From assembly GCA_030040965.1 (NCBI GenBank), contig JASHOT010000130.1, positions 36,932-100,931 on the forward strand: a stretch of 64,000 bases of DNA, in the 5' to 3' direction. Position numbers and translations under genes: made by a program. The DNA is from Candidatus Sulfotelmatobacter sp. (lineage in GTDB: Bacteria > Acidobacteriota > Terriglobia > Terriglobales > Acidobacteriaceae). The notes under the pieces were generated by a model. The model ran no database searches. It was given only the letters and a program-made list of their open reading frames with translations, and was not told the DNA's origin. Positions 11,828-20,001 of this stretch are shown here, in pieces. Position 1 is the stretch's first letter. Each line of letters starts with the position of its first letter.

Positions 11828-12099
11828 CTTTCGCCATACCGGCAAGTCGACTACACTGATAGATTCGTGCAACCTGGCTGGAGAAATCCTGCATCGCAGA
11901 AATTTGTGTTGTCCCGAGCCGGATTCGAAGACGTTGTTTCAATCTTCCGGCGCATCCAACGGCGAAGCGGATGCGGTAAACCGGCCCGTCGCTTATGATA
12001 TTAGCCACGGATAAAGCTTAGAAAAGGGACCGCCCTGTTCAGCCCGGGCAGACGAGACATTTTCCGACATTCGTTATCAATATTTTTCAGGAGTCAGGA

Positions 12100-13176
12100 A
12101 TGCTAAAGAAGGCAGGGACTCTTTTGCTGATCTCTGTGAGCTTGGCCACATGGGTCAGTTGCGCCAAAACCAGCAGCCATTATCTGTATGCCGCGATTCC
12201 CACCGCGAACGAGATTTTCGTATATCGCGAAGACCCCAACTCAGGCATTCTTACGCAGTTGGCGCTCAGTCCAATCGCTGCCGGTCTGGGCGTGCAGTCG
12301 TTGGCGGTGCATCCTTCGAACCAATATCTGTACGCCGCCAACTCGACCGAAGGCGATGTTTCCCTGTTTACGATTTCGAGCGACGGCGCGCTGGTTGAAG
12401 TACTTCCCCGCGCCCTTGTGGGTACTGCGCCGACGGTGCTGGCGATCGACACGGCCGGCGCGTATCTTTACGTCGCCAATTCCGGATCGAATGATCTTTC
12501 TGTCTTTTCTATCAGCTCCAGCAGCTCCAGCCCCGGAACACTAACTCCGGTGGCCGGATCGCCAGTGCCGCTCGGAATCTCGCCCATCAACCTGAAATTG
12601 GCGCCCGGAGGTCTGCTCTACGTGACCGGACAAGGTTCCCTGGGCGGAGTGATTGAAGCTTTCACCGTTGCCAACGGGCAGCTCACACAGGTTCCCGGTT
12701 CACCCTTTCAGACCGGAAATAATCCATATGGTCTGGCGATCGCGATCACTTCCAACCAAAACTATCTCTATACGTCCAATTCCCTCGACAACTCCATCTC
12801 GGAGTTCTCCATTGCCACCGGCGGTGCTTTAACTGAGCTGGCCGGGTCGCCGATTGGCGAAATCTACACGAATCCGCTTTCGCTGATCGCATCGACTTCG
12901 GGAAATTACGTCGCCGTGGCAAACGAAGGATCGAGCAATGTCGCGGTGTATGCGATCGCCAGCAACGGTTCCTTGAGCGCGGTCAGCAGTTCACCGTTTA
13001 CTTCCGATAGTGGGCCAGCTTTTATCGCCAGCGATCCGAACGGCGAGTACTTATTCATTGGCACTCAGGTCTCCCCTCATATTCAGCCTTTCGCATTTGC
13101 CGGGGATGGAGCGATGACGTCGGTCGCCTCGTATCAAATTGCAGGCACTCCGACTTCGATCGTGATCGTGCCCTGA
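12100..13176 (+). CDS. Beta-propeller lipoprotein, lactonase (YVTN) type
   Basis: A 358-residue exported protein made of repeated blades such as SHYLYAAIPTANEIFVYRED, NQYLYAANSTEGDVSLFTIS and NYLYTSNSLDNSISEFSI. Each blade ends in aromatic-Tyr-Ala-Asn-Ser motifs typical of the 6-phosphogluconolactonase-like/YVTN propeller family. The N-terminus (LLLISVSLATWVSC) is a lipoprotein signal with Cys21 as the probable lipidated residue. A CAGGAG ribosome site lies 6 nt before the ATG. Such proteins are abundant in acidobacterial genomes, and lactonase activity is not assured. It is separated by 272 bp from the efflux operon and by 244 bp from the polyketide synthase gene, and is probably a single transcription unit. 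Confidence 0.85.
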   Translation: MLKKAGTLLLISVSLATWVSCAKTSSHYLYAAIPTANEIFVYREDPNSGILTQLALSPIAAGLGVQSLAVHPSNQYLYAANSTEGDVSLFTISSDGALVEVLPRALVGTAPTVLAIDTAGAYLYVANSGSNDLSVFSISSSSSSPGTLTPVAGSPVPLGISPINLKLAPGGLLYVTGQGSLGGVIEAFTVANGQLTQVPGSPFQTGNNPYGLAIAITSNQNYLYTSNSLDNSISEFSIATGGALTELAGSPIGEIYTNPLSLIASTSGNYVAVANEGSSNVAVYAIASNGSLSAVSSSPFTSDSGPAFIASDPNGEYLFIGTQVSPHIQPFAFAGDGAMTSVASYQIAGTPTSIVIVP

Positions 13177-13420
13177 GCACTCGGAGAAATGGGGCGCGAC
13201 ACGTTGTTAATGAGCTCGGCGCCACGAAAGACCGCGAAGTCCGCAGGTTTAAACACTTGCATTTTTTAACAAGCGGATGACAACTGGCGGCGGTGGTGCT
13301 GGGACAATAGGACTTATTCAGGCAACGCAGCGGGTGCGAATGTAATCTCACTCGCGGCCTTGCCGGATGCACAACGTTCTTGGCACGGCCAAACCTTCCG
13401 TGCTGTGGCTGGATCAAACC

Positions 13421-14470
13421 ATGAAAATCGCCAGTGCCGCGAGCGCCTTCCCCAAGCATTACTATTCGCAGAAAGTTCTTCTGGAAAAACTCCAGGAATA
13501 TTGGGGCGATCGGCTGCGAAATCCGCAGATGCTGGCGCGGCTGCATCGCAATGTAAGCGTCGAAGGCCGTTATCTGGCCATACCCACGGAGAAGTACTAC
13601 GACATCGCGACCTGGGGGCAGGCCAATGACGTGTGGATCCAGGTCGCGCAGGAATTGGGAGAACAGGCGCTCTGCCGCGCCCTTCATCATGCCGGCCTCG
13701 ACGCGAGCGAGTTGGGAGCGCTGATTTTCACGTCGGTTACCGGGATTGCAAGCCCCTCCATCGACGCGTTGCTGATCAACCGAATGGGGCTGTCGCAGAA
13801 CATTCGCCGCGTGCCCATTTTTGGCCTCGGTTGCGTCGCAGGCGCAGCGGGAATTGCACGAGCCGCCGATTACGTCCGAGCGTATCCTTCTCAAGCTGCG
13901 GCGCTGGTCTCGGTGGAACTTTGCTCCCTTACGATCCAGCGCGATGATCTCTCGGTCGCCAACCTGATTTCCTCAGGACTTTTTGCCGATGGCTCGGCTG
14001 CGGTTATCGTCGTCGGCGACGATTTGCCCGCGACAGGTCCTGAGATTCTCGCGACACGGTCTGTCTTTTATCCGGAGACCGAAGAAATGATGGGTTGGCA
14101 GATCACCGAGAAAGGATTCCGCATCGTCCTCTCGCCCGAAGTGCCAGTATTGATTCGTCAGAACCTTGGCCGCGACGTGGACGCATTTCTAAGTGATCAT
14201 GGCTACAAGCGCGGCGATATTGGAAGCTGGGTGCTTCATACCGGTGGGCCAAAAGTTCTGGAGGCAACCGCTGACGCGCTCGATCTGCACGACGGTCAAC
14301 TCGATGCCTCCTGGGCCTGTCTGAAAAAAGTCGGTAATCTCTCGTCAGTTTCTGTGCTCGTCGTACTGGAAGATGTGATGCGAAACCGGCATCCTGAGCC
14401 GGGAACGCTCGGAATTCTCGCCGCGATGGGACCGGGATTCTGTTCGGAATTGGTGCTGCTGCGCTGGTAG
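13421..14470 (+). CDS. Type III polyketide synthase (chalcone-synthase-like)
   Basis: A thiolase-fold enzyme that condenses malonyl-CoA units onto an acyl-CoA starter without an acyl carrier protein. The catalytic triad is visible: Cys138 in GLGCVAGAAGIARA, the His of WVLHTGGPKVLEA and the Asn of VGNLSSVSVL. I chose the ATG at 13421 (MKIASAASAFPKHYYSQ) because the family starts at this position and GGATC lies just upstream; an ATG at 13367 would add 18 atypical residues. The 349-residue length is normal. It is followed after 11 bp by an FAD reductase and then a YceI gene, so the product is probably an alkylresorcinol, alkylpyrone or related lipid that is further oxidised or reduced. The actual starter and product are unknown. 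Confidence 0.9.
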   Translation: MKIASAASAFPKHYYSQKVLLEKLQEYWGDRLRNPQMLARLHRNVSVEGRYLAIPTEKYYDIATWGQANDVWIQVAQELGEQALCRALHHAGLDASELGALIFTSVTGIASPSIDALLINRMGLSQNIRRVPIFGLGCVAGAAGIARAADYVRAYPSQAAALVSVELCSLTIQRDDLSVANLISSGLFADGSAAVIVVGDDLPATGPEILATRSVFYPETEEMMGWQITEKGFRIVLSPEVPVLIRQNLGRDVDAFLSDHGYKRGDIGSWVLHTGGPKVLEATADALDLHDGQLDASWACLKKVGNLSSVSVLVVLEDVMRNRHPEPGTLGILAAMGPGFCSELVLLRW

Positions 14471-14481
14471 AAAACTACAAT

Positions 14482-15615
14482 GTGGAATCGTGCGTGACTG
14501 CGAGCGTGCCCAAAACGACAGATGTATTCGTGATCGGCGGTGGGCCTGCGGGATTGGCCGTTGCAATTGCGGCTCGGCAAAAAGGATTTGAGGTCGTCGT
14601 AGCCGACGGCACTCATGCGCCGATCGATAAAGCTTGCGGCGAAGGTTTTTTGCCGGATGGCCTGGCAGCGCTTGAGCGACTGGGAATTCGAATTCCTCTC
14701 GGGCTCGGTCGCCCATTTTGCGGCATTCGCTTCGTCGGCGCCGACATTTCCGCAGATGCAATGTTCCCTGGGCGCACCTTGGGTTTAGCTGTCCGGCGCA
14801 CGGTCTTGCATCAGCTGATGATGGAGCGGGCTTCGCAACTCGGGGCTAAGTTACATTACGGAACCGCAGTCAGTGGAATTTCCGCTGAAGGTGTTCATCT
14901 GTGTGATCGTTTCGTTCGAGCGCGCTGGATTATCGGCGCCGATGGCTTCAACTCGCGCGTTCGGCGCTGGGCTGGAATGGGCGAGGGGCACCGTCCACGC
15001 ATGCGATACGCATTCCGCCAACACTACCGTATCCCACCCTGGAGCGATCACATGGAAGTTTATTGGGGCGAGCGCTGCCAGGGATACGCGACGGCAGTGA
15101 CTAACGACGAAGTCTGCGTTGCGGTAGCATCACCCGATCCTCACTTGCGTCTGGAAGAGGGCGTCAAATTATTGCCGCATCTGAGCGCTCGGTTAAGCGG
15201 AGCGCAGGCCGTATCCGCCGAACGGGGTTCTCTCACCGGCAACCGCCAATTCAGGCGCGTTTCGAAAGACAATGTTGTGCTCGTGGGCGATGCCTCGGGC
15301 ACGGTGGACGCCATCACTGGAGAAGGAATGGGGTTGGCTTTCAGTCAGGCGGTCGCACTCGCCGAAAGCCTTCCGGCGCGCGATCTGGCGCACTATGAGG
15401 TTCAGCATCGAAAATTGGCAATGAGGCCGCTGGGCATGGCTCGCCTCATGCTGACCCTAGATGGAAGGCCTCGACTGCAGCATCGTACTCTACGAGTTTT
15501 CCAGACGCACCCCGAGATTTTCCAGCGACTGATTGCCCTGCATGTCGGAGTTCTCCCGCCTACGCGCATGGTCTGGGACGGGCTCACTCTGGGATGGCGA
15601 CTCTTGACTGCTTAA
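14482..15615 (+). CDS. FAD-dependent oxidoreductase, geranylgeranyl reductase/hydroxylase type
   Basis: A 377-residue flavoprotein with the dinucleotide-binding motif DVFVIGGGPAGLAVAIAARQ at the N-terminus, a middle WIIGADGFNSRVRRW block (DG motif) and the second FAD motif VLVGDASGTVDAITGEGMG. This pattern fits the UbiH/geranylgeranyl-reductase superfamily. Translation probably starts at the GTG at 14482, 11 bp after the polyketide synthase stop; a GTG at 14494 is an alternative. In other bacteria, type III polyketide synthases are paired with flavin monooxygenases that hydroxylate resorcinols, so tailoring of the polyketide is the most likely role. Whether it reduces or hydroxylates cannot be decided here. 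Confidence 0.86.
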   Translation: MESCVTASVPKTTDVFVIGGGPAGLAVAIAARQKGFEVVVADGTHAPIDKACGEGFLPDGLAALERLGIRIPLGLGRPFCGIRFVGADISADAMFPGRTLGLAVRRTVLHQLMMERASQLGAKLHYGTAVSGISAEGVHLCDRFVRARWIIGADGFNSRVRRWAGMGEGHRPRMRYAFRQHYRIPPWSDHMEVYWGERCQGYATAVTNDEVCVAVASPDPHLRLEEGVKLLPHLSARLSGAQAVSAERGSLTGNRQFRRVSKDNVVLVGDASGTVDAITGEGMGLAFSQAVALAESLPARDLAHYEVQHRKLAMRPLGMARLMLTLDGRPRLQHRTLRVFQTHPEIFQRLIALHVGVLPPTRMVWDGLTLGWRLLTA

Positions 15616-15616
15616 G

Positions 15617-16222
15617 ATGAGAACTCGACTAGGCTGGATAAACCTCCTCCCATTGCTCTTAGCGACGTCGATTGCGGCGATTGCTCAGCAAACCACGCTG
15701 CAACTTGATCCGACAGCCACAAAGTTGACTTTTACTCTCGATGCCTCACTTCATGTCGTCCATGGTAGTTTTCAGGTGAAATCAACCGCGCTGCAATTCG
15801 ATGCTGGCACCGGAGCAGTCTCGGGTGAAATCGCGGTGGAAACGCGAAGTGGTGAAACCGGCAACGGCATGCGCGACCGCAAAATGCATAAAGATGTGCT
15901 GGAGAGCGAACAGTACACGGAAATTGTTTTTCGCCCCGATCACATTGAGGGACCGGTTGCGTCCAGCGGAAAGTCATCGGTGCGAGTGCACGGAATGTTT
16001 GGAATTCACGGCGTAGAGCGCGAGATCACGGTCCCCGCCAACATAGAAATGTCCGGAGATCGCTGGTCTGCGACCACCCACTTCACAATTCCCTACGCAA
16101 AGTGGGGAATGAAGAATCCCAGCACGTTATTTCTGCGGGTCAGCGATTCCGTGGAAATCGATCTGATGGCCGCCGGGTCCAAAGCACAAAGTAACGCTTC
16201 GAATCACGGCGCGAGTCAATAG
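15617..16222 (+). CDS. YceI-family periplasmic lipid-binding protein
   Basis: A 201-residue exported protein with a signal peptide (LLPLLLATSIAAIAQQ). The mature part shows the YceI lipocalin-like pattern: LDPTATKLTFTLDASLHVVH near the start, the GNGMRDRKMHKDVLESEQY turn, and a C-terminal region with FTIPYAKWGMKNPS. Family members bind polyprenoid or amphiphilic lipids in a beta-barrel. The ATG lies one base after the stop of the FAD reductase gene, so the three genes form one unit, and the protein may carry the polyketide product or a precursor. Its 3' end overlaps the convergent ASPIC/UnbV gene by 7 bp. Confidence 0.9.
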   Translation: MRTRLGWINLLPLLLATSIAAIAQQTTLQLDPTATKLTFTLDASLHVVHGSFQVKSTALQFDAGTGAVSGEIAVETRSGETGNGMRDRKMHKDVLESEQYTEIVFRPDHIEGPVASSGKSSVRVHGMFGIHGVEREITVPANIEMSGDRWSATTHFTIPYAKWGMKNPSTLFLRVSDSVEIDLMAAGSKAQSNASNHGASQ

Positions 16223-17916
16223 CCGTTGCGGGGAACGATCCCTTTCCCTTCGGTACACTCGTAGGCGCGACCGGTGGCGAGATTCTTATACTCTTCGGTT
16301 CGGCCGCTTGGCCAATCGATCGTGACTCGCTCGATCTGATCCCGTTTTTCCACGCCGAACGTCACCGGCAACTCCGATTGAGAAAGATAGCTCGAGCCGC
16401 CTTTGACCATTCGCGATTGCAAAATACCGCCTGCAAAGAGGCGAACGGTTGCTCCTATCGCGTCGCGATTCGATTTGGTCCCAGCCAGGTGAAAACGGAT
16501 GGAGCGATTTCCGCTCAGTTGATCATTGCGATAAAGATAGGCGGGACCATTGTTGGTGGTAAGCAGCAAATCAAGATCGCCATCCCGGTCGAAATCGGCA
16601 TACGCGAGCCCACGTCCAACTTTCGGTTGATCGAAGTTTCCGCCAACTTCAGACGCAATGTCGCGAAAGCTGCCCTTGCCATTGTTCAGAAACAGTTGCG
16701 GCGACTGGGCATAGCCGACATTGCCGCGGATGTTGCGGACCGTTTCGTCGATGTGTCCGTTGGCGACGGCGAAATCCAGCCAGCCGTCCAGATTCATATC
16801 AAGAAACATGCAGCCAAAACCCAAACTGTTCTTGGACGCCAGCCCGACTCCCGATTGCGGCGCGATATCTTCGTAGCTTTTGCCGCTCAGCCGGTACAGG
16901 CCAATCATTTCATTATCAAAGTTCGTGATGGCGACGCCCGGCGAGCCTGAATTGTCGAAATCGCCAACGTCGATACCCATGCCGGCGCGAGCTTTTCCCT
17001 CGCTGCTGAAGGCGAGTCCCGCCTCGAGCGCCGCATCCTTGAATGTCCCGTTCTCCTGATTGCGGTAGAGCTTGTTTGGCTGCGTGTCGTTGGCTACAAC
17101 GAGATCGGGCCAGCCACTACGGTTTTCGTCGAGCAATGCAACTCCAAGCGACTTGGAACTGCTGTCAAAGATTCCGCTTACGGCCGTCACGTCTTCAAAC
17201 GTCCCATTTCCACGATTGTGAAACAGCCAGCAGGTCTCGCCCCGATAAGCCTCAGGGGTGCAGTACGATTTGTGCTTTCCGTCGAGACTGCAGAAAACAT
17301 CGTGCTCCGGAGACCATTTCACGTAGTTGCAGACAAAAAGATCGAGCAGCCCATCGCGGTCATAATCAAACCAGAGCGCAGATGTGCTGAACCCCTCACG
17401 CTTCCCCAGACCGCTGGTGTTGGTGACATCTACGAATGTGGCTTTGCCGGTGTTGCGAAAAAGTCGGTTTTGCCCCACGCAGGTGATCAGGATGTCGGGA
17501 AAGCCGTCGTTGTTATAGTCACCGACCGCCACGCCCATGCCGTAGAGCTCAACATCAAGGCCGGCGCGGGTTGTCACATCCGTGAACGTCCCATTGCCGT
17601 TGTTGTGATAAAGCCTGAGCGTGGTACGGTTTCTTTTGTGGCCCGGCCAGTCGGCGCCATTGATTAGCAGGATATCTTGCCAGCCATCGCGATCGTAGTC
17701 GAGAAAGGCGCAGCCCGACCCGAGAGTTTCAGGAAGAAATTTCCCGCCGAAGGCTCCGCTGTTGTGCTGGAACTGGATTCCTGCCGGTGCAGTCACATCC
17801 GTGAATCGGAATCCAGGAGAGTTCCCCTCATTGTGCGCCGCAAGAGCATCGAGAGGTGGAAGCTGCGAGCAGGATGCCAGTCCCGCCATTCCCTGCAAGA
17901 AAGACCGACGGTTCAC
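16216..17916 (-). CDS. Tat-exported FG-GAP repeat protein with ASPIC/UnbV domain (CRTAC1-like)
   Basis: A 566-residue protein with a twin-arginine signal (MNRRSFLQGMAGLASCSQ), then many FG-GAP/VCBS repeats of the form DYDRDGWQDILLINGADWPG, DYNNDGFPDILIT and DFDRDGDLDLLLTTNNG that bind calcium in integrin-like propellers. It ends with the ASPIC/UnbV module (RDAIGATVRLFAGG through VTIDWPSGRTEEYKNL). The start overlaps the stop of the response-regulator gene by 4 nt, so it is the last member of a three-gene unit with a two-component system. The function of this family is not established; adhesion or sensing at the cell surface is a guess. Confidence 0.9.
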   Translation of the reverse strand: MNRRSFLQGMAGLASCSQLPPLDALAAHNEGNSPGFRFTDVTAPAGIQFQHNSGAFGGKFLPETLGSGCAFLDYDRDGWQDILLINGADWPGHKRNRTTLRLYHNNGNGTFTDVTTRAGLDVELYGMGVAVGDYNNDGFPDILITCVGQNRLFRNTGKATFVDVTNTSGLGKREGFSTSALWFDYDRDGLLDLFVCNYVKWSPEHDVFCSLDGKHKSYCTPEAYRGETCWLFHNRGNGTFEDVTAVSGIFDSSSKSLGVALLDENRSGWPDLVVANDTQPNKLYRNQENGTFKDAALEAGLAFSSEGKARAGMGIDVGDFDNSGSPGVAITNFDNEMIGLYRLSGKSYEDIAPQSGVGLASKNSLGFGCMFLDMNLDGWLDFAVANGHIDETVRNIRGNVGYAQSPQLFLNNGKGSFRDIASEVGGNFDQPKVGRGLAYADFDRDGDLDLLLTTNNGPAYLYRNDQLSGNRSIRFHLAGTKSNRDAIGATVRLFAGGILQSRMVKGGSSYLSQSELPVTFGVEKRDQIERVTIDWPSGRTEEYKNLATGRAYECTEGKGIVPRNGY

Positions 17917-18542
17917 GGAACGTTCACCAGCCCGGCGCGAATGGCATAGACGACCAGTTCCGCAGTTTTGTGAATCCCCAGCGTGTTCATGATGTTCGCG
18001 CGATGAACCGCCACAGTGTTGGCGCTGAGATCAAGCGCCGACGCAATCTCCTTATTTGACTTGCCGTCGACGATCATCTGCAGCACTTCGAGTTCGCGCT
18101 GGGTCAGCGCTCCGCTGCGCTCGCCTTTCAAAACAGTGCGCTGTTCGACCTCGGGGTCAAACACCGTTTCGCCTGCGGCTACCTTGCGGATGGCCGCGCC
18201 GAGCTCCAGGTCCAAGGCGTTTTTGAGAACGTAGCCGCTGGCCCCGGCTTCAATCGCCTGGCGCACCCATGTGCTCTCGCTATGCATGCTCAACATGAGG
18301 ACCGCGGTCTCAGGAAATTCATTCATGATTTCCCTCGTCGCTTGCAAGCCATTCATTCCGGGAAGCGCGCAATCCATCACCACGACCTGGGGGTGTAATT
18401 GCCTGGCGAGTTTGACGGATTCTTCACCATCACCGGCCTCGCCAACCACCTCCATGTCAGCCTCGTCCTCGAGCATGCGACGAAAGCCACGACGCACAAG
18501 ACTGTGATCATCCACAAGCAACACTGTGATCTTCTTTTCCAT
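17913..18542 (-). CDS. NarL/FixJ-family response regulator
   Basis: A 209-residue transcription regulator. The receiver domain (residues 1-120) has the acidic pair Asp11-Asp12, the phosphoacceptor Asp57 in VVVMDCALPGMNG and the conserved Lys in SGYVLKNA. The C-terminal LuxR-type helix-turn-helix carries LTQRELEVLQMIVDGKSNKE and LSANTVAVHRANIMNTLGI. It overlaps the upstream histidine kinase gene by 35 nt and the downstream ASPIC/UnbV gene by 4 nt, so all three are translated from one message. The kinase next door is the obvious partner; the target promoters are unknown. Confidence 0.95.
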   Translation of the reverse strand: MEKKITVLLVDDHSLVRRGFRRMLEDEADMEVVGEAGDGEESVKLARQLHPQVVVMDCALPGMNGLQATREIMNEFPETAVLMLSMHSESTWVRQAIEAGASGYVLKNALDLELGAAIRKVAAGETVFDPEVEQRTVLKGERSGALTQRELEVLQMIVDGKSNKEIASALDLSANTVAVHRANIMNTLGIHKTAELVVYAIRAGLVNVP

Positions 18543-19977
18543 ATGATTCCGCTTTCTCTCGGGGAACGCTAAGATGCACCAGGGTTCCGCCTTTGACTGT
18601 ACTAGAAAAAATGATTTGGCCGCCCATCAGCTCGGAACGTTCCCGCATGGCCACTAGCCCGATTCCGCGCTTATTCTGTCGCTCCGGAATTCCAGTTCCA
18701 TGGTCTTCCACTTCCAGTTCGAGCGTATTCGGCAGGAACCGAAGCCGAACCCACGCCTCTTTGGCTCCGGAGTGGCGCGCGACGTTGTTGAGCGCCTCTT
18801 GCAGCACGCGGTAGACGTGCACGCCCGCAACGCCCTCCACCCGAAACGGCTGGCCCTGCTTCTCATAGGATATTGCAATTCCCGTCTGCCTTTCCACGGT
18901 GGGGATATACCAGTCGAGTGTCGTTTCCAGTCCGGCCTCGTCGAGCATCACCGGATGAAGCGCCTGCGAAAGACTGCGAACGCTCTCCAGGGTGGTCTGT
19001 ACCGTCTGCAGAACTTCCTGCAAATCAGCCCGCAGCGAGGAGCCTTCCGGCGCATGCGTTCCGGCACGACGCAACATTGAACCGATGGCAGTCAAAATTT
19101 GCCCGAATTCATCGTGCAGTTCGCGGGAAATATACCGGAGCGTCGATTCCTGCGTGGCGATCAGTTTCTGGGCCAGGTCGCTGCGCCGTTCCGAGATCTC
19201 AGCCAGACGTGCAAACAAACGGCGGTTCCAGCGAATCAAAGAAAGGCTCGTCAGGAGAATCGCCAGCAGTGTCGCGGCCAGAAAAACATAAACCTCGCGC
19301 TGCACACGATCGTAAATCTGCACAATGCGCTGGCCGGCCTGCTCCTGGCTCTCGCTGTTCTGCACCAGCAAGCGTGAAACCGTCGAGCTCAACGTCGCCT
19401 GACGCTCCTGCAGCGAGAGCTGGATCTGGTCGCGCGCCTCTTTTTCCTTTCCGTCGCGAGCCAGGCTGAAGACGCGGTCTACTGCGTCCCAGAACTGGGC
19501 AAACTCCCGCGTCAGAAAGGCATTCTGCTCGGGCGTTCGCGTGCCAGACGCAAATCCTGACTCCAAACGAATCGCGTCGTCCAGATCAGTGCGAATGCGC
19601 TGGAATTGCGAGGACCACGCGGTGAGGGGATAAGGCTCGTCGCCGCTGATCATATCCCGCATTCCGACTGCGAGCAGGCTGAGGTCGTTCTGGATGCGCA
19701 ACAACTGCAGGGAATCCTTGCGATTGCGGTCAACCATATCGGTTTGCAATCGTCGCAAGCCATCTACTTGCCAAGTGATGTAGGCTGAATAGGCGACGAC
19801 TGCCGACAGCGTGACCAGAAGACCCAACAGCAGGCCCAGCGTGGGCGAACGTTCGCGCGAATTTGCACGAGGCACGCCCCGAGCATACAACGCGGGATCG
19901 TCGTTTGTCAGTGCGAGCGTCGGGCGGGAAAGAAAGCCGTCTATGTGTGAGAATGCAGTAATAATGAAGCGAATCAC
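18508..19977 (-). CDS. Membrane sensor histidine kinase (HisKA_3/NarX type)
   Basis: A 489-residue sensor with two membrane segments (about residues 46-66 and 229-249) bracketing a helical periplasmic domain of about 160 residues, rich in charged coiled-coil sequence. The cytoplasmic part has the HisKA_3 H-box with His288 in SRELHDEFGQ, then an HATPase domain with the N-box EALNNVARHSGAKEA and the DHGTGIPE and GIGLVAMRER glycine boxes. The GTG at 19977 leaves only 24 bp to the divergent ABC gene; a GTG at 19878 (VPRANSRERSPTLG) is an alternative that removes an odd N-terminus and leaves room for promoters. It partners the response regulator that overlaps it. Confidence 0.93.
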   Translation of the reverse strand: MIRFIITAFSHIDGFLSRPTLALTNDDPALYARGVPRANSRERSPTLGLLLGLLVTLSAVVAYSAYITWQVDGLRRLQTDMVDRNRKDSLQLLRIQNDLSLLAVGMRDMISGDEPYPLTAWSSQFQRIRTDLDDAIRLESGFASGTRTPEQNAFLTREFAQFWDAVDRVFSLARDGKEKEARDQIQLSLQERQATLSSTVSRLLVQNSESQEQAGQRIVQIYDRVQREVYVFLAATLLAILLTSLSLIRWNRRLFARLAEISERRSDLAQKLIATQESTLRYISRELHDEFGQILTAIGSMLRRAGTHAPEGSSLRADLQEVLQTVQTTLESVRSLSQALHPVMLDEAGLETTLDWYIPTVERQTGIAISYEKQGQPFRVEGVAGVHVYRVLQEALNNVARHSGAKEAWVRLRFLPNTLELEVEDHGTGIPERQNKRGIGLVAMRERSELMGGQIIFSSTVKGGTLVHLSVPREKAESYGKEDHSVACG

Positions 19978-20001
19978 CGCTGAACGGAGTCAAACAAGGA
20001 A

